The notes under the pieces were generated by a model. It was not told the origin of the DNA. It worked only from the letters and a program-made list of their open reading frames with translations, and did not search any database. The translations under genes were made by a program, and so were the position numbers. From a virus, in the IMG/VR virus record IMGVR_UViG_3300011115_000879, positions 95,568 to 159,567 of that record: a DNA stretch of 64,000 bases; one strand, 5' to 3'. Below are positions 46,196-54,240 of this stretch, in pieces (within the stretch, counting starts at the first letter, position 1; each line of letters opens with the position of its first letter).

Positions 46196-46453
46196 ATGAT
46201 AACAGTAAAAAGATTTACAGCAGCTTGGTGTGGTCCATGCAAACAACTAGCCCCAGTCATTGAACAACTACAAAGAGAAATGTCTAGTGTTAATTTTGAA
46301 ACCATAGATGTAGACGCTAGCCCAGACATAGCAATGAAATATGATGTAAGGTCAGTACCTACTTTAATATTTGAGAAGGGGGGGCAAGAAGTAAAGCGTA
46401 CCTTAGGAGCACAGACAAAAGCATCTCTTATTTCAACTATAAATTCACTTTAA
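46196..46453 (+). CDS. Thioredoxin
   Basis: An 85-residue compact thioredoxin with active site W-C-G-P-C near residue 13 and the cis-Pro loop R-S-V-P-T near 52. It is shorter than E. coli thioredoxin (109 residues). The stop is followed by the nrdB start within one base (TAATG), so it very probably reduces the phage ribonucleotide reductase encoded next. Confidence 0.92.
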   Translation: MITVKRFTAAWCGPCKQLAPVIEQLQREMSSVNFETIDVDASPDIAMKYDVRSVPTLIFEKGGQEVKRTLGAQTKASLISTINSL

Positions 46454-47403
46454 TGATCACAGATCCACGTTTATTTTACAAACCATTTGAATACCAAGAG
46501 GCATTCGGCTTCTATAAAGACCAACATAGGGCACATTGGTTAGCTGATGAAGTTCCATTAGCATCTGATCTAAACGATTGGAAACAAAAATTAACCGAAT
46601 CTGAAAAGAATCTAATCGGTAATATCTTAAAGTCATTCGCTCAAACTGAAGTACACGTAAATGATTACTGGTCAACTAAAGTATCGTTATGGTTTCCAAA
46701 ACCAGAGATACAAGCAATGGCTCGTGTGTTTGCTGACTTTGAAAGTATCCATGCTGAAGCATATGCTCGCTTAAATGAAGAATTAGGATTAGATGATTTT
46801 GAAGCGTTTATGGAAGATGAAACATCTAAAGCTAAAATTGATCGCTTAATTGAAGTACCAGGTACTAACATTGAAGAAAAAGCACTATCATTAGCTATAT
46901 TCTCCGCGTTTACTGAAGGTGTAAATTTATTCTCATCATTCGCTATCTTAATGTCATTTCAATTAAGAAACTTAATGAAAGGTACAGGACAGATTGTTGA
47001 GTGGAGTGTAAGAGACGAATCATTACATTCAAGAGCAGGATGTTGGTTATTTAATAAATTACTAGAAGAACAACCTGAACTTAACACCCCAGAAATGAGG
47101 AATAACGTCATTGAAGCATGTAATTTATCAGTACAATTAGAATACGATTTCATTGATAAAGCATTTGAAATGGGTGATATTGAAGGTTTAAATAAAGAAC
47201 AATTAAAAGCTTTCATCAAAGCTAGAGCAAACGAAAAGATGATTGAATTAGGTTATAATGCAATCTACAACGACATCGATCCCAATTTATTGAAACAAAT
47301 GGAATGGTTCGGACATTTAACAAGTGGTAAAACACACCAAGACTTCTTCGCAGGTCGCGTAACAAATTATTCCAAATCAGTAGCAGATTGGTCAGATCTT
47401 TAA
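46453..47403 (+). CDS. nrdB: Class I ribonucleotide reductase beta subunit
   Basis: A 316-residue R2 protein. Metal ligands can be placed: E in Q-T-E-V-H, E and H in F-E-S-I-H, E in F-T-E-G-V, E and H in R-D-E-S-L-H. The radical Tyr is in A-E-A-Y, 7 residues after the E of F-E-S-I-H. The first ligand aligns with Asp 84 of E. coli NrdB but is Glu here, as in Chlamydia-type enzymes, while the Tyr is kept. It lies between thioredoxin and nrdA. Confidence 0.93.
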   Translation: MITDPRLFYKPFEYQEAFGFYKDQHRAHWLADEVPLASDLNDWKQKLTESEKNLIGNILKSFAQTEVHVNDYWSTKVSLWFPKPEIQAMARVFADFESIHAEAYARLNEELGLDDFEAFMEDETSKAKIDRLIEVPGTNIEEKALSLAIFSAFTEGVNLFSSFAILMSFQLRNLMKGTGQIVEWSVRDESLHSRAGCWLFNKLLEEQPELNTPEMRNNVIEACNLSVQLEYDFIDKAFEMGDIEGLNKEQLKAFIKARANEKMIELGYNAIYNDIDPNLLKQMEWFGHLTSGKTHQDFFAGRVTNYSKSVADWSDL

Positions 47404-47417
47404 AATAAAAATATAAA

Positions 47418-49142
47418 ATGAGCATACAAGTAGACACAGATAACTGGATTAAAGGAAAGAACTATCCAGTTTGGATGGATGAAATAGCGGTAAGTATGAT
47501 ATCAAAAGGATATCTATTACCAGATGAAGATGTATTTGATGCTTATAAAAGAGTAAGTAAAGCAGCAGCACGTAGATTAAGACGTAAAGACTTACAACCG
47601 TTCTTCAACGAAGCAATTGTAAAAAACTGGTTATGTTTAGCATCACCTGTATTATCAAATTTAGGTACTGAACGTGGAATGCCTATTTCATGTTTCGGAA
47701 TTGATGTAGGTGATGCTATTGAAGGTATTGCTGATGCAAATTCAGAATTAATGCGCTTATCATCTCAAGGTGGTGGTGTTGGTATTAGTGTATCTCGTAT
47801 TAGAGGTAGAGGTAAAACTATTAGAGACAATGGTACATCTGAAGGTGTAGTTCCATGGTGTAAAATTTATGATTCAACTATCCTAGCAACAAATCAAGGA
47901 TCAGTTAGAAGAGGAGCAGCATCAGTTAATTTATCTATTAACCACCCAGACGTTGAAGAATTTTTAGGAATCCGTAGACCAAAAGGTGATGTAAATCGTC
48001 AATGTTTAAATCTACACCAATGTGTAGTAATTGATGATTCATTCATGGAAAAATTAGAAAACAAAGACGAACGCTCAATGCGTTTATGGGGTGAAATTTT
48101 AAAAACACGTCTTGAAACAGGTGAACCTTATATCATGTTTGAAGATAATGTTAATAAAGCTAATCCTGAAGGATATAAGAAACTGAATCTACACGTTTCA
48201 ATGACAAACATCTGTAGTGAAATTTCATTATACACAGATGAATTACATTCATTCATTTGCTGCTTATCATCATTGAATTTAGCACGTTGGGATGAATGGA
48301 AAGAATATAAGTTTGAGAATGGAATGTCATTACCTGAATTGACATGTTGGTTTCTAGAAGGTGTACTACAAGAATTCATTGATAGAGCTAAGAACATTAA
48401 ATTCATGGAAAATACAGTTCGCTCCGCATCTAAAGGTAGAGCAATTGGAATTGGCGTTTTAGGATGGCATACATTACTACAATCAAAGAATTTACCATTT
48501 GTAGGAATACAAGCATCAGCATTAACAAGAATCATCTCAGCATTCATTGAAACTGAAGCATTAAAAGCATCACGCGATCAAGCAGTACAATACGGAGAAC
48601 CAGAATGGTGTAAAGGTACTGGATTGAGACACTCACATCATTTAGCGATTGCACCAACAGTATCAAACGCTCATATTTCAGGTGGTGTATCTCCATCAAT
48701 TGAACCTATTCCAGCTAATGTATACAATCTTAAAACGGCGAAAGGAGTATTTATCAAACGAAATAAAATACTAGAAGCGTTATTAGAGAGTAAGGGTTAT
48801 AACATTGATAGCGTTTGGGATCAGATTTTAAAAGATCAAGGATCAGTAATTAATATTCCTAGCTACATCTTAACAGATGAAGAAAAAGCAGTATTCTTAA
48901 CATTTAAGGAAATTAATCAATTAGAAATAGTAAAACAAAACGCTATTAGACAAAAATACGTTGATCAAGCTATTTCATTGAATTTATGTTTCGATCCAAA
49001 CGATACTCCAAAATTCATATCTCAAGTACATAAAGAAGCACATAAATTAGGAATTAAAACATTATACTACCTACGTACTGAATCAGTATTGAGAGGAGAT
49101 AATTTACAAAGGTTATCATCTTGCGTATCTTGTGAAGGATAG
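47418..49142 (+). CDS. nrdA: Class I ribonucleotide reductase alpha subunit (short)
   Basis: A 574-residue R1 protein, short because no N-terminal ATP-cone is present. It keeps the key residues: C in P-I-S-C-F-G, N-I-C-S-E and C-C-L-S-S-L-N-L for catalysis, the Tyr pair in T-L-Y-Y-L-R, and a C-terminal S-C-V-S-C pair that is re-reduced by thioredoxin. Loss of the ATP-cone means overall activity is probably not shut down by dATP, useful for a phage (inference). Confidence 0.93.
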   Translation: MSIQVDTDNWIKGKNYPVWMDEIAVSMISKGYLLPDEDVFDAYKRVSKAAARRLRRKDLQPFFNEAIVKNWLCLASPVLSNLGTERGMPISCFGIDVGDAIEGIADANSELMRLSSQGGGVGISVSRIRGRGKTIRDNGTSEGVVPWCKIYDSTILATNQGSVRRGAASVNLSINHPDVEEFLGIRRPKGDVNRQCLNLHQCVVIDDSFMEKLENKDERSMRLWGEILKTRLETGEPYIMFEDNVNKANPEGYKKLNLHVSMTNICSEISLYTDELHSFICCLSSLNLARWDEWKEYKFENGMSLPELTCWFLEGVLQEFIDRAKNIKFMENTVRSASKGRAIGIGVLGWHTLLQSKNLPFVGIQASALTRIISAFIETEALKASRDQAVQYGEPEWCKGTGLRHSHHLAIAPTVSNAHISGGVSPSIEPIPANVYNLKTAKGVFIKRNKILEALLESKGYNIDSVWDQILKDQGSVINIPSYILTDEEKAVFLTFKEINQLEIVKQNAIRQKYVDQAISLNLCFDPNDTPKFISQVHKEAHKLGIKTLYYLRTESVLRGDNLQRLSSCVSCEG

Positions 49143-49157
49143 GCAAAACAAAAACAT

Positions 49158-49201
49158 TAAATTCACAACAATGATAAAATTAATTGATTTACTAAACGAA
49201 G
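49158..49201 (+). repeat. 44-bp exact direct repeat over start region and capsid tag, copy 1
   Basis: Identical to 49807-49850. It covers the leader, the ATG and the codons for M-I-K-L-I-D-L-L-N-E. An exact repeat at DNA level, including non-coding bases, points to recent duplication or recombination at the tag. Confidence 0.85.
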
Positions 49202-49809
49202 ATATTAATGGGGGTATTGTTTATACCTATAGAAGTCAAAAAAGCCTACCAGATATAGAAGCTAATGGTATAAAAATGTCAGATAAAAATAAACAAAATT
49301 CTGAAGATTATAACATTCCTGATTATGGGTATACTTATTATACTTCTACTAGTAAAGATCCTAATTGGATTGATAAAAACCCATATGGAGATGCTAATGC
49401 TCCGTATACTGTAAGAATATCTATAGATTTAAATAAAATAAAAAACGATAAAAACTATAGTTTTAAAGATTTAGATGATGTAGAAGAATGGAACTACCCA
49501 GAATATCAAGAAGTAAGAATATACTCTAATACAAAAAATAGAATACCTTTAGAATATATTAGTTCTATTGATATTCTTAGAAGAAGATCAGGAGATGAGT
49601 ATGGATGGGACTTTACTGGTCAACTTAATTTAGAACCAGAAGTAAAAACATATATTGATAATACTTTTAAAGATAATCCAGACTTAGATGAAGATTCTTT
49701 TCCATATGATGAAATGTATGATTACTTTACAGAATTTTGGAATCATGAAGATGAATCTTATGATAGTGCTTCTCAAGAAGTTAAGGACTATATAAAATCT
49801 AAAAAATAA
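49171..49809 (+). CDS. Capsid-targeted Alt-like ADP-ribosyltransferase (putative)
   Basis: A 212-residue protein. The ATG at 49171 gives M-I-K-L-I-D-L-L-N-E/D, the shared capsid tag; a frame from 49132 overlaps nrdA and lacks the tag. The body shows R-S-E-type transferase signs: T-Y-R-S-Q-K-S-L-P (T4 Alt has L-Y-R-S-Q-T-M-L-P), then Y-Y-T-S-T-S, then E-Y-Q-E-V-R-I. In T4, Alt is processed in the head and injected to modify host RNA polymerase. The same route is inferred here; the activity is not proven. Confidence 0.65.
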   Translation: MIKLIDLLNEDINGGIVYTYRSQKSLPDIEANGIKMSDKNKQNSEDYNIPDYGYTYYTSTSKDPNWIDKNPYGDANAPYTVRISIDLNKIKNDKNYSFKDLDDVEEWNYPEYQEVRIYSNTKNRIPLEYISSIDILRRRSGDEYGWDFTGQLNLEPEVKTYIDNTFKDNPDLDEDSFPYDEMYDYFTEFWNHEDESYDSASQEVKDYIKSKK

Positions 49810-49850
49810 ATTCACAACAATGATAAAATTAATTGATTTACTAAACGAAG
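49807..49850 (+). repeat. 44-bp exact direct repeat, copy 2
   Basis: Second copy of the sequence at 49158-49201. It begins on the stop codon of the upstream gene and ends after the tag codons of the downstream gene. Confidence 0.85.
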
Positions 49851-50206
49851 CCGCACAAGGAAATGTTTTATATCACTATACGGAAGAATGGCAATTGAAA
49901 AAAATTATAGAAAGTAATATTTTAAAAGGACCTGTTAGCCTAACTAGAAGTAAAGACTCAATTGTAAAAAACTGGATGGGGAATGTACCAATAATAGTTT
50001 TAGATAAAGATAAATTACGTACTAATTATAAAATAAAACCATATCAAAGTTATGATGATGAAGGCAATTTTGAAGATGAAATGGAAGAAGTAATAGATAA
50101 AAGTATTACTAATTTAGACAAATATATAGTTAATATTATTTTACCTAAAGCTAACCCAGAAATTGAGTCTTTATTAAAAGAAAAAAATATTAAATTCACG
50201 TTATGA
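49820..50206 (+). CDS. Capsid-targeted small ADP-ribosyltransferase-like protein (putative)
   Basis: A 128-residue protein with the tag M-I-K-L-I-D-L-L-N-E/A. The body starts V-L-Y-H-Y-T, followed by an L-K-K-I-I-E-S-N-I-L helix and S-L-T-R-S, the usual opening of small transferase-fold (H-type) proteins. Near residue 90 it has D-E-M-E-E-V-I-D, where a catalytic Glu would be expected. It is not homologous to its neighbour beyond the tag, so the two may hit different targets. Enzyme activity is inference. Confidence 0.58.
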   Translation: MIKLIDLLNEAAQGNVLYHYTEEWQLKKIIESNILKGPVSLTRSKDSIVKNWMGNVPIIVLDKDKLRTNYKIKPYQSYDDEGNFEDEMEEVIDKSITNLDKYIVNIILPKANPEIESLLKEKNIKFTL

Positions 50207-50376
50207 AATTAGAAGAACTAGATAAACAAGTTAAAGATCTACAACAAGTAGACTTTAGCCAGTATACACCAGAACAACTAAATGAACTGGTAGATAAGTT
50301 ATTATCATTTGTGGATGAAGGAGAAACATTATTAGAAAATATAAAAATAGAAGACAATGAATCAGACACTATATAA
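50203..50376 (+). CDS. Small acidic helical protein
   Basis: A 57-residue frame starting M-K-L-E-E-L-D-K-Q-V in a GTT-ATG context and overlapping the previous stop (ATGA). It is rich in Glu, Leu and Asp and probably coiled-coil. It overlaps the next gene by 20 bases. No family is known. Confidence 0.55.
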   Translation: MKLEELDKQVKDLQQVDFSQYTPEQLNELVDKLLSFVDEGETLLENIKIEDNESDTI

Positions 50377-50566
50377 TATTGCTTACATTGTAGGTTTAGT
50401 AGCACTATCCATAGTAGTTTTAGGATTTCCATTAATGGTAGTATGGAACTGGCTAATGCCTACTATATTTAATCTACCAGAAATTACATTCTGGCAAGCA
50501 ATAGGACTTAACTTCCTATCAATACTACTATTCAAACCAACAATCAAAACAAACAATAAAGATTAA
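50357..50566 (+). CDS. Small membrane protein
   Basis: A 69-residue protein with two predicted membrane segments (about residues 8-35 and 42-60) and a short Lys-rich tail. Its start lies inside the end of the previous gene, giving translational coupling. It could be holin-like, but no lysis partner is adjacent. Confidence 0.55.
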   Translation: MNQTLYNIAYIVGLVALSIVVLGFPLMVVWNWLMPTIFNLPEITFWQAIGLNFLSILLFKPTIKTNNKD

Positions 50567-50567
50567 T

Positions 50568-51026
50568 ATGTTTCAATCAACAAAATTATTTGACGGATTT
50601 AGCTGTGTATTCCGTCAATGGAAAGCAGAAAGTACACACTGCCGATTTCTCCACGGTTATGGAGTATCATTCAGAGTATGGTTTGAAGGCGAATTAGATG
50701 AGAAAAATTGGATTTGGGATTTTGGAGGTATGAAACGCGCTAAAGGTACTATCGATGGTATGAATCCTAAAGCATGGATGGATTATATGTTCGATCACAC
50801 TACAATTGTAGCAGAAGATGACCCAGGATTAGTAGGCTTTAAAACAATGGATCAACTAGGAATCGCTCAAGTTAGAGTAATACCAGCAGTTGGAGCAGAA
50901 AAATTTGCAGAGTATATCTTTAACAAACTAAATCCATTCATCCAAGAAGAAACTGAAGGGAGAGTTAAGGTGAAACGAGTAGAATTTATGGAGCATGCTA
51001 AAAACACAGCTATATATGAAGGTTAG
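50568..51026 (+). CDS. queD: 6-carboxy-tetrahydropterin synthase-like protein (QueD)
   Basis: A 152-residue QueD/PTPS-family enzyme. It has C-R-F-L-H-G-Y-G (zinc-binding H in H-G-Y-G), then W-I-W-D-F-G and F-D-H-T-T, all family marks. It converts dihydroneopterin triphosphate, made by FolE, to carboxytetrahydropterin on the way to preQ0. With the QueC, QueE, FolE and DpdA-like genes nearby it forms a DNA 7-deazaguanine pathway. Confidence 0.88.
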   Translation: MFQSTKLFDGFSCVFRQWKAESTHCRFLHGYGVSFRVWFEGELDEKNWIWDFGGMKRAKGTIDGMNPKAWMDYMFDHTTIVAEDDPGLVGFKTMDQLGIAQVRVIPAVGAEKFAEYIFNKLNPFIQEETEGRVKVKRVEFMEHAKNTAIYEG

Positions 51027-51038
51027 AATTAAATAGTT

Positions 51039-51278
51039 ATGACACCAAAAGAAAAAGCAGAGGAACTGATAGAAACGTTTTATTACCCTACTTTAAAATG
51101 GGCATTAATTCATGCTAAAGAGTGTGCCTTAAAAGCAACAGATGAGGTATTAAAAGAATTATCACCATTAGAGCAACATCCTTTAGGAACTTATACTAAT
51201 CCAAAAATAGAGTATTGGCAAGAAGTAAAACAAGAAATAGAAAATTATAATAAAAATGAGGGAGACAGTAAAATATAA
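51039..51278 (+). CDS. Hypothetical protein
   Basis: A 79-residue helical protein. Starts in a GTT-ATG context 12 nt after queD and ends where a late-type motif begins. No family is recognised. Confidence 0.5.
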   Translation: MTPKEKAEELIETFYYPTLKWALIHAKECALKATDEVLKELSPLEQHPLGTYTNPKIEYWQEVKQEIENYNKNEGDSKI

Positions 51279-51286
51279 TATTTATT
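51278..51286 (+). promoter_or_regulatory. Late-promoter-like motif ATATTTATT
   Basis: Overlaps the last base of the preceding gene and ends 12 nt before the GIY-YIG gene. Confidence 0.45.
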
Positions 51287-51298
51287 ATAAATAATATT

Positions 51299-51913
51299 AT
51301 GATAGGTATCTATAAAATTACAAATCCTGAAAATAAAGTCTATATTGGTTATACTACAAACTTATATAAACGTGAAAATTATTATAAGGTAAATAAAGGT
51401 ATAAGACAAACTAAATTATATAATTCTATTATTCAACATGGTTGGGAACAACATAAAGTTGAATTAATTGAAGAATGTATTAAAGATGAATTAAGAGATA
51501 AAGAACAATATTGGATTAAATGTTATGACAGTTGGAATAACGGCTTAAACTCAAATCCAGGAGGTGGTGGAATAATAACACATACTGAAAAAACAAAACA
51601 ACTTATAAGTAAAAAAGGACGAGCTCATAAAGGAAAACGAATTGAATCTCATTGGAAAGGTAAAAGTAGAGGTGAAGAATTTGCTTACAATATGTCATTA
51701 GCTAGAACAGGTAAATCTAACCCTAAAAATGCTAAACAAGTATTACAATACGATATAGAAGGAAATTTCATTAAAGAATGGTTTTCTATCAGAGAAGCCA
51801 ACTTATATTTAGGTAAGAATAAAGATAGCGGGCATATAAACGCATGCTGTAAAGGACAAATTAAATCAGCTTATAAATTTAAATGGACATATAAATATGA
51901 AGAGATTTCATGA
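51299..51913 (+). CDS. GIY-YIG homing endonuclease with NUMOD-type DNA-binding tail
   Basis: A 204-residue protein. The catalytic domain opens I-G-I-Y-K-I-T and K-V-Y-I-G-Y-T, with an Arg in Y-K-R and an E in E-Q-Y-W-I. The C-terminal half has Q-V-L-Q-Y-D-I-E-G-N-F-I-K-E-W, a NUMOD1-like module, and H-I-N-A-C-C-K-G. It is a mobile endonuclease inserted between modification genes; its end overlaps the DpdA-like start by 17 bases. Confidence 0.88.
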   Translation: MIGIYKITNPENKVYIGYTTNLYKRENYYKVNKGIRQTKLYNSIIQHGWEQHKVELIEECIKDELRDKEQYWIKCYDSWNNGLNSNPGGGGIITHTEKTKQLISKKGRAHKGKRIESHWKGKSRGEEFAYNMSLARTGKSNPKNAKQVLQYDIEGNFIKEWFSIREANLYLGKNKDSGHINACCKGQIKSAYKFKWTYKYEEIS

Positions 51914-52682
51914 GATGCCTTTATCATTAATGCATCATAGTAAAGAATGGACAGATGGAGAATATTGCTTACCACATCTAGTAGATAAATACGAGCAATA
52001 TAGAATTCATTTCCAAGTAGCACGTTTAAATAAACGTTTTATTATGATGGATAATGGTTTATTTGAAGGAGTAACACATACAACTAAAGATTTACTATCT
52101 AAAATTAATCTAATCAGACCAAATATATTCATTGTACCTGATGCTTGGAATGATTCAACAACTACCTTAGTAAATGCTAAAAACTGGATATTAAATCATA
52201 AACCTAAACTACCAGAAGGAACACATTTAATGGCTGTACTACAAGGTAAAACATTAACTGAATTAATAACTAGCTATCAAACGCTAGTAGATATGGGATA
52301 TAAACATATTGCTTTTAACCATTCTAGTATTGCTTATCAGGATATGTATCTTGGATCAGGTGTTTTAAAAGCTCAAATGCTTGGTAGGATAGAATTAATC
52401 AGGAAATTAGTAGAAACAGATACAATTGTTAAATCAGCCTATCATCATCTACTAGGATGTTCATTACCTCAGGAATTTATGACCTATAAAGATTGGGACT
52501 TTATTAAATCAGTAGATACATCAAACCCAATTCTAGTAGGAGCTGAAGGTAAACGCTATGAAGATAAAGGTATAGATTGGAAACCAGCTGAAAAACTAGA
52601 ATATTATTTTGAGAAAGATTTAAGTGGGCAAAAAGAAGATATTATGTTTAATGTAAACAAATTTAAACAATTTATAAAATAA
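51897..52682 (+). CDS. dpdA: DpdA-like DNA preQ0 transglycosylase (putative)
   Basis: A 261-residue TGT-like protein. Features that fit tRNA-guanine transglycosylase/DpdA are M-M-D-N-G-L-F-E near 50, I-V-P-D-A-W-N-D near 80, a G-Y-K-H-I-A-F segment, H-H-L-L-G-C-S-L-P near 183, and S-V-D-T-S-N-P-I-L-V near 205, where the D would be the nucleophile. DpdA exchanges guanine for preQ0 in DNA, which blocks restriction enzymes. The neighbouring genes make preQ0, and that supports the call strongly. Zinc ligands of TGT are not evident. Confidence 0.7.
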   Translation: MKRFHEMPLSLMHHSKEWTDGEYCLPHLVDKYEQYRIHFQVARLNKRFIMMDNGLFEGVTHTTKDLLSKINLIRPNIFIVPDAWNDSTTTLVNAKNWILNHKPKLPEGTHLMAVLQGKTLTELITSYQTLVDMGYKHIAFNHSSIAYQDMYLGSGVLKAQMLGRIELIRKLVETDTIVKSAYHHLLGCSLPQEFMTYKDWDFIKSVDTSNPILVGAEGKRYEDKGIDWKPAEKLEYYFEKDLSGQKEDIMFNVNKFKQFIK

Positions 52683-52688
52683 AAAGTT

Positions 52689-52967
52689 ATGGTATCATTA
52701 TTTGATTATTTAGGCAGCGCAGCTGGAAACGAATTAGGAAAAAAAGTAGCAGAATACGCTAAAATCAGAAAAGCTAAATATGGTATTAAAAATGTAGAAA
52801 ATAAAGCTTATAAAGGTATTGTTCTGATGTACGAACATGACTTTATTAAAGAATTCTTTGAAGTACAAAATTTATTTAAAGGAAAACAAGAAGATTATAC
52901 CGAAATTAATACAATGTTGACGGAAGAAAGCTTCAAACAACACTCAGACGAAGGATTAGTATATTAA
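52689..52967 (+). CDS. Hypothetical protein
   Basis: A 92-residue protein, basic in the N-terminal half (K-I-R-K-A-K-Y-G-I-K) and acidic at the end. It follows the DpdA-like gene by 6 nt in a GTT-ATG context, so it could assist the transglycosylase. No family is recognised. Confidence 0.5.
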   Translation: MVSLFDYLGSAAGNELGKKVAEYAKIRKAKYGIKNVENKAYKGIVLMYEHDFIKEFFEVQNLFKGKQEDYTEINTMLTEESFKQHSDEGLVY

Positions 52968-52970
52968 TAA

Positions 52971-53004
52971 AGGTTCGTAACTCCATAACCTACAATACCG
53001 GAGT
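52971..53004 (+). promoter_or_regulatory. Possible H-type pseudoknot upstream of queC
   Basis: AGGTT (52971-52975) can pair with AACCT (52987-52991). The loop bases ACTCC (52980-52984) can pair with GGAGT (53000-53004). This gives stems of 5 bp with loops of 4, 2 and 8 nt. The order and the G-G-U-U-C string recall preQ1-I riboswitches, but the rest of the consensus is not matched. A sensor for preQ0/preQ1 is a hypothesis. Confidence 0.3.
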
Positions 53005-53025
53005 ATATATTTTAATTATTTAGAA

Positions 53026-53883
53026 ATGAGAAAACAAGCAGTATTAAGTCTGTCAGGTGGGATGGACTCCTCAACACTATTACTTCATTTACTAGCAAAT
53101 GGTTACGAAGTAACAGCATTAGGATTTGATTATGGTCAAAAACATAAAGTCGAATTAGAACGAGCAGAATCATTAGTAGAGTATATTAATGATATTATGT
53201 TTAGAACTAAACAAGACAACTATGTAAAACACCAAATTATCAAATTGGATGGACTATCTAAATTATTAAATTCAGCATTAGTTGAAGGTGGTAAAGATGT
53301 TCCTGAAGGTCATTACGAGCAAGACAACATGAAAGAAACAGTTGTCCCTAATCGTAATAAAATCTTTAGTTCATTAATTCAAGCAGTTGCATTATCTCTT
53401 GCAACTAGAGATTTAGGAGATGGACAACTAGAAAAAAGAGATGTAGCTATTGCATTAGGAATCCATGCAGGTGATCATGCTATCTATCCAGATTGTAGAC
53501 AAGAGTTTAGAGATGCAGATATGGAAGCATTTAGAATTGGAAATTGGGATAGTGAATTAGTATCGTTTTACACTCCATACTTAGACACTGATAAATTCGG
53601 TATTTTAAAAGATGGAGAAGAATGTTGCAAGCAACTAGGATTAGATTTTAATGAAGTATATGCTCGCACAAACACATCTTACAAACCAATTAAATTAACA
53701 GACGGTATTTGGCTATCTGATTTTAAATCAGCAGCATCTGTAGAACGTGTAGAGGCCTTTATTAAATTAGGTCGTCCTGATCCTGTATTATACGGTGAAG
53801 TATTAGAAGACGGTATAAGAACAGTTAAATGGGAAGAAGTAAAAGCATCAGTACAAGCAGTATTAGATTCTCACACAAAATAA
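53026..53883 (+). CDS. queC: 7-cyano-7-deazaguanine synthase (QueC)
   Basis: A 285-residue QueC. The ATP pyrophosphatase loop S-L-S-G-G-M-D-S-S is near residue 7, and G-F-D-Y-G-Q-K-H follows near 34. The zinc-binding Cys-rich end of typical QueC is much reduced here (C-C near 205). It turns carboxydeazaguanine into preQ0 using ammonia and ATP. It is longer than E. coli QueC (231 residues) because of internal insertions. Confidence 0.88.
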   Translation: MRKQAVLSLSGGMDSSTLLLHLLANGYEVTALGFDYGQKHKVELERAESLVEYINDIMFRTKQDNYVKHQIIKLDGLSKLLNSALVEGGKDVPEGHYEQDNMKETVVPNRNKIFSSLIQAVALSLATRDLGDGQLEKRDVAIALGIHAGDHAIYPDCRQEFRDADMEAFRIGNWDSELVSFYTPYLDTDKFGILKDGEECCKQLGLDFNEVYARTNTSYKPIKLTDGIWLSDFKSAASVERVEAFIKLGRPDPVLYGEVLEDGIRTVKWEEVKASVQAVLDSHTK

Positions 53884-53884
53884 G

Positions 53885-53916
53885 TTTGGAGAATACAAAG
53901 TAGTAAATTATCTTTA
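53885..53916 (+). promoter_or_regulatory. Candidate Bacteroidota-type promoter TTTG-N20-TATCTTTA
   Basis: TTTG at 53885-53888 and TATCTTTA at 53909-53916 are 20 nt apart. Bacteroidota housekeeping promoters are described as TTTG and TAnnTTTG at about this distance; only the last base differs. It lies 21 nt upstream of the HTH gene. Confidence 0.4.
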
Positions 53917-53937
53917 ATTATAAACAAAAACACAGTT

Positions 53938-54174
53938 ATGAGTTATCAAACAAAAGTTCGTGCAAATTACATGAACAGAACAGCAAAATTAGCTTTCTTT
54001 AAAGCCCGCAGACGTACAGGTGATGTTACTAAAGTAGCAGAAACAACCGGCTACTCAGTTAGTCATGTATCTAATACAATTAGTGGCGCTAGAAAAATTA
54101 ACAATACAATTGCAGATTCAATGTATTCGTTGACACGTCGTCGCATTAAAAACAGTGAATTAACAAACGCTTAA
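53938..54174 (+). CDS. Small HTH DNA-binding protein
   Basis: A 78-residue basic protein. Residues ~29-52 (D-V-T-K-V-A-E-T-T-G-Y-S-V-S-H-V-S-N-T-I-S-G) fit a helix-turn-helix recognition motif. It has a candidate promoter and a strong terminator, so it is a single-gene unit. It is probably a regulator; whether of phage or host genes is unknown. Confidence 0.7.
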   Translation: MSYQTKVRANYMNRTAKLAFFKARRRTGDVTKVAETTGYSVSHVSNTISGARKINNTIADSMYSLTRRRIKNSELTNA

Positions 54175-54185
54175 TTCCAATATCC

Positions 54186-54230
54186 AAGATCCCGGTTACC
54201 CCGTAAGGTAATTGGGATCTTTATTTATTT
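54186..54230 (+). terminator. Rho-independent terminator
   Basis: AAGATCCC (54186-54193) pairs with GGGATCTT (54214-54221). An inner stem TTACC/GGTAA completes the hairpin, and TTATTTATTT follows. Confidence 0.8.
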
Positions 54231-54240
54231 AAACTAAAAC

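Noticed and set aside
46196-49142. Intron or split gene in the ribonucleotide reductase region
   Set aside because: Both nrd genes read through with all catalytic residues in order; the short alpha subunit is explained by loss of the ATP-cone.
49132-49170. Extension of the Alt-like gene to 49132
   Set aside because: It overlaps nrdA and places 13 residues before the capsid tag, which should be N-terminal.
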